Of a DNA stretch of 64,000 nucleotides, positions 57,501 to 64,000 are shown in pieces. Origin of the DNA: Sesamum alatum (Eukaryota > Streptophyta > Magnoliopsida > Lamiales > Pedaliaceae); NCBI GenBank assembly GCA_034509735.1, contig JACGWO010000001.1:35281966-35345965 (forward strand). Reading direction: 5' to 3'. The notes beneath the pieces were generated by a model. The model saw only the letters and a list, made by a program, of their open reading frames with translations, was not told the origin of the DNA and searched no databases. Positions within the stretch are counted from its first letter, which is position 1; each line of letters starts with the position of its first letter. The position numbers and the translations under genes are program-made.

Positions 57501-57806
57501 GTTTGGATGAGAAACTACATCCAAGAGTTGGGTGTGGTGCCTAGCATCGCCGAGCCTGTTGTCATCTTCTGTGATAACAACGGTGCAATAGCGCAAGCAA
57601 AGGAACCGAGATCTCACCACCGTTCCAAACACATTCTTAGATGCTACCATCTTCTTAGAGAAATGGTAGGAAGAGGTGACGTTCGGATGGACCGAGTCAA
57701 CTCAGCAGACAACACAGCAGACCCGCTGACAAAGCCTATGTCGCAGAGTGCTCATCCGCAACATCTTGAGAAGATGGGGATTAGGCATATGGGTGATTGG
57801 CTTTAA
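54505..57806 (+). pseudogene. A2 gag C-terminus and pol (three lesions)
   Basis: Resumes gag at the basic GKGKVVSKQQSK stretch, then zinc knuckle CINCREKGHWKREC. An extra TA in a TATATATA run near 54615 shifts the frame. From there one long frame holds protease (ILDTGCGAHICND), GAG-pre-integrase (LWHARLGHIS, CESCLRGKMTKKPF), integrase (HTDVCGP, FTDDHSRYGY, LRSDRGGEYLS; the sister-copy GVSERRNRT reads GISKRRNRT here, so the presumed catalytic Glu is Lys) and RT with MDVKMAFLNG and YVDD (56821-56832). A 1-base deletion near 56968 and TAG at 57195-57197 (Leu in A1) break the RT-RNase H link; RNase H itself is open to TAA 57804-57806. Close to intact but dead as read. Confidence 0.93.
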
Positions 57807-57822
57807 AGGTCAAGTGGGAGAT
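57807..57822 (+). promoter_or_regulatory. Polypurine tract before LTR2
   Basis: AGGTCAAGTGGGAGAT between the pol stop and LTR2, identical to the one before LTR3. Confidence 0.85.
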
Positions 57823-59810
57823 TGTTAGAATAGGTGACCATGTATGCCAATTTTGGCAGGAATATGTAACCTATGTCTAGACAATTTCAGGTGTTTGATA
57901 AATCATTAATGAATAAAGAAGTGAATTTCATTTGGCATCACTTTGTTTGTGTTCACTTATATTTGTTTTCCATATCTGTTCACTACGCAAACAAAGCCCA
58001 CGGACTGAGAATCAATTTCAGGGACTGGGACTACGCTTGGAGGTAGGTCCATGGAATCAGTCTTCCCGAATCAGTCCGGAAATCTCCAAGTCAAGGAATC
58101 CCGAAAATGGGTACCGGGATTCCATTTGAGACTTGCACTAAGCACCTGCTGTCGTGTTTCATCGACGGGTGACGAGGGTCGTCTAAGCAGTGTTAGTGGG
58201 TTAGCATGCTAGGACGCAGCTAACTGAGGTGACTCGCGGGAACCGTCTTATGAAGGACCTTGAGTATGGTCAGCAAGGTATGACGTGTATTCCCGGTTCC
58301 AACGGTACAGGCCAAGTCCTTTGACTTGAGGAATTGCTCAGTTTACCTGTACGTTAGGGCTGTATCTTAGATATGGTGAGAGATTGCCAGAATTCTCTTT
58401 GGTAGTCATAAGCCATGTCTAGTGCAGTTCTGGTGTGCAAAGTGACAGTAGTTTCCAAGAAAGGATCTGTCTCCTGCCAATAGGTATTGACAGTTGAGTC
58501 TCATGTATGCTCTGTGTCTTGTCCCTAAAATCTGTGGCCGCAGTAACTGAACAGAAGGGAAGGATTCCCTTCCGGCGTTTAGTGAGGACAGACCGACACT
58601 TAGGTCCAAAATGGGTACCTGCATTATCCGTGCCCTAGACTCTAAGTGATGAGACCGAAGACAGAAGGACAAGTGTACTGTTAGAGCCTAAATGTTCATC
58701 CCTGAATATTTCACCTAGTCTCTCGTGCCATGGACCGTTGCTAGATGGCCACCCATGGTAACGGACGGATTGTAGGAATCCGACCAAGTCTAGCTGAATG
58801 GTGAACCTAAAGAGTCACACACTATCCACACACATTTAGATATTTAATTAGGAATTAAATATTGGAGTGAAGGAATGATTAAATTGGATTTAATCCGGTC
58901 CTTTATTTTTCTTGGGGAAATAATTCCTTCTATTAGATATAAGGAATTAAATTGATAAATTAGATTTATCAAAGGGATTTATTTAATGGGCTTAAATAAT
59001 ATTTATATTTATTTTTAGCCTCTTGGAAATATTTAAATAGGTTTTAAATATTCCATTAAATTAAATTAAATCAACGGTTGAGATCAATGAGAGAGATGGA
59101 TGGCTAGGATTGTTTTGACTAGGTCAAAACACTATTTTGATTAGGACTTTGACTAGGTCAAAATCCTAGTCAAATTAGAGTTCTTGAAAGAGGAGTTTAA
59201 AGAGGATTAAACTCCTCTTCTATATAAACCCCTAGCATCCTACAATTTAAAGGATGATGAAACTCCAACACACACACTACAACACACACACACGGATTCT
59301 CTCTCCCTCTCTCTCGTCCGATTCTCTCTCCCTCTCCAAGAAATATTTTCTTGGTTCTTTTTGTTCTTGGAACATTAAGAACTTGATGAATCAATACCAT
59401 TAATCAATAATGTGTTATTGATTCATCCACTCCAAAAAAACATAAACTTGTTCGTTGCTAGCACGACGTGCAAGATACGTGGGTGGATCGTGTGTCACGA
59501 TTTAGAGGGTCTCAAAGACGAGATCTTGGTGCAAAACGGGGAACAACGCTTGTAGCCGTTGAAGACGAAAACGACAACGGGTAGGTCTCGTTTTAATTTT
59601 TCGTCCTCTCTTTAATTTCCAACCCTATGGCCTCCATGATTTATTTTGTGTTATTCGTTCATGAGATACACCGAACGCCCGGGAAGTTTCAAAGGCACAC
59701 CCTTTGAAACGTGTTTTAATTTAAAAGCATGTTTAAATTCCATATTTAATTTTAATTATACCGTGCTTCCGCATTCACGCTTTTCCCGGGACGATCCACA
59801 TAATCTTTCA
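57823..59810 (+). repeat. LTR2 of A2 complex (1988 bp)
   Basis: TGTTAGAATAGG to CTTTCA, of the same subtype as LTR1 and LTR3. Its left side is a normal PPT junction, its right side is pol sequence (GGCTTTAGCGAC), so it behaves as the 3' LTR of a copy that had inserted into another copy's RNase H region. The expected target duplication GGCTT is present only on the right. Confidence 0.93.
59115..59228 (+). promoter_or_regulatory. Promoter region of LTR2
   Basis: The same W-box array and palindrome, with TATATAAA at 59221-59228. One W-box core is mutated (TTGATT near 59138). A transcript from here would run into the RNase H fragment and LTR3. Confidence 0.55.
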
Positions 59811-60290
59811 GGCTTTAGCGACGCTAGCTTCCAGTCTGATGACGATGATGCCAAGTCTCAATCGGGGTTTGTATTCAAACTCAACGGAGGAGTAGTGGCT
59901 TGGAAAAGTTCCAAGCAAGCAACCACTGCTGACTCCACCACTGAGGCTGAATACATAGCAGCTTCAGAAGCTGCTAAGGAAGCGGTTTGGATGAGAAACT
60001 ACATCCAAGAGTTGGGTGTGGTGCCTAGCATCGCCGAGCCTGTTGTCATCTTCTGTGATAACAACGGTGCAATAGCGCAAGCAAAGGAACCGAGATCTCA
60101 TCACCGTTCCAAACACATTCTTAGACGCTACCATCTTCTTAGAGAAATGGTAGGAAGAGGTGACGTTCGGATGGACCGAGTCAACTCAGCAGACAACACA
60201 GCAGACCCGCTGACAAAGCCTATGTCGCAGAGTGCTCATACGCAACATCTTGAGAAGATGGGGATTAGGCATATGGGTGATTGGCTTTAA
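59811..60290 (+). pseudogene. RNase H fragment of pol between LTR2 and LTR3
   Basis: A 159-codon open segment identical in plan to the pol end: GFSDASFQSDDDDAK, TEAEYIAAS, CDNNGA, HMGDWL and TAA at 60288-60290. It starts exactly at the end of LTR2. The frame is open back into LTR2 as far as an ATG at 59646, making a chimeric LTR-RNase H frame that is probably fortuitous. All RNase H acidic residues are present. Confidence 0.9.
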
Positions 60291-60306
60291 AGGTCAAGTG
60301 GGAGAT
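60291..60306 (+). promoter_or_regulatory. Polypurine tract before LTR3
   Basis: Same sequence and position as at 57807. Confidence 0.85.
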
Positions 60307-62293
60307 TGTTAGAATAGGTGACCATGTAAGCCAATTTTGGCAGGAATATGTAACCTATGTCTAGACAATTTCAGGTGTTTGATAAATCATTAATGAATAA
60401 AGAAGTGAATTTCATTTGGCATCACTTTGTTTGTGTTCACTTATATTTGTTTTCCATATCTGTTCACTACGCAAACAAAGCCCACGGACTGAGAATCAAT
60501 TTCGGGGACTGGGACTACGCTTGGAGGTAGGTCCATGGAATCAGTCTTCCCGAATCAGTCCGGAAATCTCCAAGTCAAGGAATCCCAAAAATGGGTACCA
60601 GGATTCCATTTGAGACTTGCACTAAGCACCTGTTGTCGTGTTTCATCGACGGGTGACGAGGGTCGTCTAAGCAGTGTTACTGGGTTAGCATGCTAGGACG
60701 CAGCTGACTGAGGTGACTCGCGGGAACCGTCTTATGGAGGACCTTGAGTATGGTCAGCAAGGTATGACGTGTATTCCCGGTTCCAACGGTACAGGCCAAG
60801 TCCTTTGACTTGAGGAATTGCTCAGTTTACCTGTACGTTAGGGCTGTATCTTAGATATGGTGAGAGATTGCCAGAATTCTCTTTGGTAGTCATAAGCCAT
60901 GTCTAGTACAGTTCTGGTGTACAAAGTGACAGTAGTTTCCAAGAAAGGATCTGTCTCCTGCCAATAGGTATTGACAGTTGAGTCTCATGTATGCTCTGTG
61001 TCTTGTCCCTAAAATCTGTGGCCACAGTAACTGAACAGAAGGGAAGGATTCCCTTGCGGCGTTTAGTGAGGACAGACCGACACTTAGGTCCAAAATGGGT
61101 ACCTGCATTATCCGTGCCCTAGACTCTAAGTGATGAGACCGAAGACAGAAGGACAAGTGTACTGTTAGAGCCTAAATGTTCATCCCTGAATATTTCACCT
61201 AGTCTCTCGTGCCATGGACCGTTGCTAGATGGCCACCCATGGTAACAGACGGATTGTAGGAATCCGACCAAGTCTAGCTGAATGGTGAACCTAAAGAGTC
61301 ACACACTATCCACACACATTTAGATATTTAATTAGGAATTAAATATTGGAGTGAAGGAATGATTAAATTGGATTTAATCGGGTCCTTTATTTTTCTTGGG
61401 GAAATAATTCCTTCTATTAGATATAAGGAATTAAATTGATAAATTAGATTTATCAAAGGGATTTATTTAATGGGCTTAAATAATATTTATATTTATTTTT
61501 AGCCTCTTGGAAATATTTAAATAGGTTTTAAATATTCCATTAAATTAAATTAAATCAACGGTTGAGATCAATGGGAGAGATGGATGGCTAGGATTGTTTT
61601 GACTAGGTCAAAATACTACTTTGACTAGGACTTTGACTAGGTCAACATCCTAGTCAAATTAGAGTTCTTGAAAGAGGAGTTTAAAGAGGATTAAACTCCT
61701 CTTCTATATAAACCCCTAGCATCCTACAATTTAAAGGATGATGAAACTCCAACACACACACTACAACACACACACACGGATTCTCTCTCCCTCTCTCTCG
61801 TCCGATTCTCTCTCCCTCTCCAAGAAATATTTTCTTGGTTCTTTTTGTTCTTGGAACATTAAGAACTTGATGAATCAATACCATTAATCAATAATGTGTT
61901 ATTGATTCATCCACTCCAAAAAATATAAACTTGTTCGTTGCTAGCACGACGTGCAAGATACGTGGGTGGATCGTGTGTCACGATTTAGAGGGTCTCAAAG
62001 ACGAGATCTTGGTGCAAAACGGGGAACAACGCTTGTAGCCGTTGAAGACGAAAACGACAACGGGTAGGTCTCGTTTTAATTTTTCGTCCTCTCTTTAATT
62101 TCCAACCCTATGGCCTCCATGATTTATTTTGTGTTATTCGTTCATGAGATACACCGAAAGCCCGGGAAGTTTCAAAGGCACACCCTTTGAAACGTGTTTT
62201 AATTTAAAAGCATGTTTAAATTCCATATTTAATTTTAATTATACCGCGCTTCCGCATTCGCGCTTTTCCCGGGACGATCCACATAATCTTTCA
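60307..62293 (+). repeat. LTR3 of A2 complex (1987 bp)
   Basis: TGTTAGAATAGG to CTTTCA, followed by the CGGGA duplication, so it is the outer 3' LTR and pairs with LTR1 by target site. Confidence 0.95.
61599..61712 (+). promoter_or_regulatory. Promoter region of LTR3
   Basis: W-box array from 61599 to 61657, palindrome, TATATAAA at 61705-61712, as in the other type A LTRs. Confidence 0.55.
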
Positions 62294-62298
62294 CGGGA
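62294..62298. repeat. Target-site duplication CGGGA (right)
   Basis: Copy of 39122-39126; the type B LTR resumes here. Confidence 0.95.
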
Positions 62299-64000
62299 GT
62301 AATCCTCAGACTTGAGGGATCATGGCAGTCGCGTGCACAGGACGGCTGTATCTTGGATCTGGCGAGAGGTAATCATTCTGTAAGATGATTATCATAAGCC
62401 TTGTCCAGTGCAGTCAGAATGTGTAGCGAGGACGGTGGATTCCAAGAAGAGGATCCGTCCCCTGTCAGTATATGACAGAGGTATCTCCTATGCACTCGGA
62501 CACACGTACATGCTGTTTGAAGCTGTGGCCACAATGGTTGGTCGAACAGGGAATGGTTTCCTATGTCGATGCAATGAAGCATACGTAGTCTCGAGTATTA
62601 AGCATAGATGCCTAGTCAAGGATGGGAACCGACGCCCAATTCCATACCCTAGACTAAGGCCGGGAGACGGTAGACGGAAGGATCGTACCCGTACAGAATC
62701 GGCGCCTAAATGTTCACGCCAATTCACCTAGTCTCTAGTGCCATGGACCGTTGCTAGACGGCCACCTATGGTAACGGGCCCTTGTGGGACACGGGCCCAA
62801 GTCTAGCTGAGGGTGAACCTAAAAGGTCACACACAAATCACCGAGGAGGTTGAGAGATCGACTTGGAGTCAATCTCGAAGGATAAAATAAGTAATTGGAT
62901 TACTTAAGGGAAAGTCCATTGGATGGACGGGCCGATATTGTATCGGGCTTTCATTTAATCGGTAAATTGGATTTTCGATTAAATATGGAAAGTTGAGATG
63001 TTGAGACGTTGGATCTTTTAATTGGATTAAAAGATCAACGGGAATAATTTAAGTGGACATTAAATTGGATTTAATATTGGGTTCGTCATAATTGGATTAC
63101 GATAAAAACTCGGTCCGTTAAATTATACCCGGGAGGAGAAATAATTCCTAATTTGGAATAGGAAGAAGTTGGACTTCTTCCCTTAATTAAAAATGGCCGA
63201 CATGCTCCCTTGGAGGAAGGAAAATCAGCCATGTTTCATGCTAGGTGGTGTGTTGACTTATCTCTTTTGGAAAGAGACAAATCAACTCCAATCAAGCTCT
63301 TCCCTTTTGGTATGATTTGATCATACCATAAATTTTGGTAGGCTTGATTGAAGAATTGATGGTGATTGATTGGAATGAATCTAGACATCCTTGGATGAAC
63401 CTAGACACATTCCAATAATCACATTAATTATGTATATATATGAGAATATACAACACCAAGCTTAAGTGATTCATTATTCATCTATTTCTCGAAAAAAGAG
63501 AAGACAAAAATCCTCTCCTCTCTCTCAAAAATTCGTGCTCCCTCCCTCTCTTACACTTGTGTTCTTCACTTGATTTTGAATCAAGAAGAAGAACAAAGTA
63601 AGTTTAAGAGAACACTAATTCATAGTGTTCTTCTCTTAAACCGATTCCTTCCTAAACCCGTTCTTTTCTAGCAAGAAGAACGTGTCTTTCTTCCGGTGTG
63701 GTGTGGATCACCTTTGGAGAATCCATACGTTTGGATTTCGTGAGCATTCCGGAGAAGGAACAACGCTAGTAGCCGGGAGCATACGCTAAACAATCAAAGG
63801 TAACGGTTTATTACGCTTTGATTGATTTCATTTGTATATCTATGCCCTATGTGTTTAAATATATGTTTTAATATTTACACATCCTACATCGAACGCGCGG
63901 TTGAGCACCCAAGGGTACACCCCTTGGGATTCGCGTATTTTGAATTTGATTTAAATTTACGCACACTTTCCTCGCTTTCTCGCTTCCGCTCGCGCTCCCG
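62294..64000 (+). repeat. Type B LTR (B3), second part, runs off window
   Basis: Continues the LTR begun at 38621 and follows the B1 LTR closely, including the hairpin of the R/U5 region (about 63603-63642). The window stops about 20 bases before the expected CCTTCA end. Removing the A2 complex gives a type B LTR of about 2.23 kb, the same length as B1. Confidence 0.93.

Larger units (their letters stand above)
39127..62293 (+). mobile_element. Copia A2 complex: three LTRs, with nested A3 insertion
   Basis: One 23-kb unit between CGGGA duplications. Order: LTR1, PBS, leader, gag N-part, inserted - strand A3 element, rest of gag-pol, PPT, LTR2, a 480-bp copy of the RNase H end, PPT, LTR3. The third LTR and the repeated pol end show it is not a simple insertion. 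A model that fits every edge: one A2-type copy inserted into the RNase H region of another, followed by recombination between their 5' LTRs that removed the intervening DNA. Confidence 0.9.

Overview
This is repeat-dense plant nuclear DNA. I find no host gene outside transposable elements and no rRNA, tRNA or CRISPR array. Nearly every base belongs to LTR retrotransposons stacked inside one another. The main component is a group of related Ty1/copia elements with unusually long LTRs (about 2.0-2.2 kb, TGTT...TTCA), a tRNA-iMet-type primer site and a gag-pol reading frame starting MSKNP. They resemble the Angela/Tork side of plant copia, but I cannot fix the lineage without a tree. I name the LTR types A (A1, A2, A3 copies), A-prime, B, C, D and E. 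All share blocks of sequence although they are otherwise diverged.

Layout: 1-4358 is the 3' part of a + strand copy (A1: integrase C-terminus, RT, RNase H, 3' LTR), sitting in a - strand type E LTR (4359-6174). 6175-7999 is a type A-prime LTR fused to the interior of a type B element (8000-12011) with its 3' LTR (12012-14236). 14290-24280 is a broken MuDR/MULE transposase locus, split at a GATAC duplication by a - strand type C element (14800-21235) that has lost most of pol. 24561-30315 is a - strand, non-coding, gypsy-like LTR element with degenerate tandem repeats, itself carrying a type D solo LTR (27743-29818, AAAAT duplication). 30316-37266 is a second type B element (5' LTR, PBS, leader, decayed gag-pol), ended by a - strand A-prime LTR piece (37267-38620). 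38621 onward is a third type B LTR that runs off the window. It is interrupted by a 23 kb complex (39127-62293, CGGGA duplication): a + strand A2 element with three LTRs, into whose gag a complete - strand A3 element (44195-54499, AAAGG duplication) has inserted.

The target-site duplications give a firm order: type B LTR first, then A2, then A3; MULE first, then type C; gypsy-like element first, then the type D solo LTR. All coding regions except the A1 fragment carry frameshifts or stops, so this window probably encodes no autonomous element. Many lesions are 1-4 nt indels, and in the recently inserted A3 some could be assembly errors.

The most interesting structure is outside the proteins. 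The long leader between PBS and gag has a conserved architecture in four elements: a 330-580 bp GC-rich alternating CG tract, a long-range inverted repeat closing a ~400 nt domain, a hairpin with an invariant GGGCT loop core, and a repeated CACGAGTCGTG palindrome. The LTR promoter carries an array of W-box cores and a 12-bp palindrome immediately before the TATA box.
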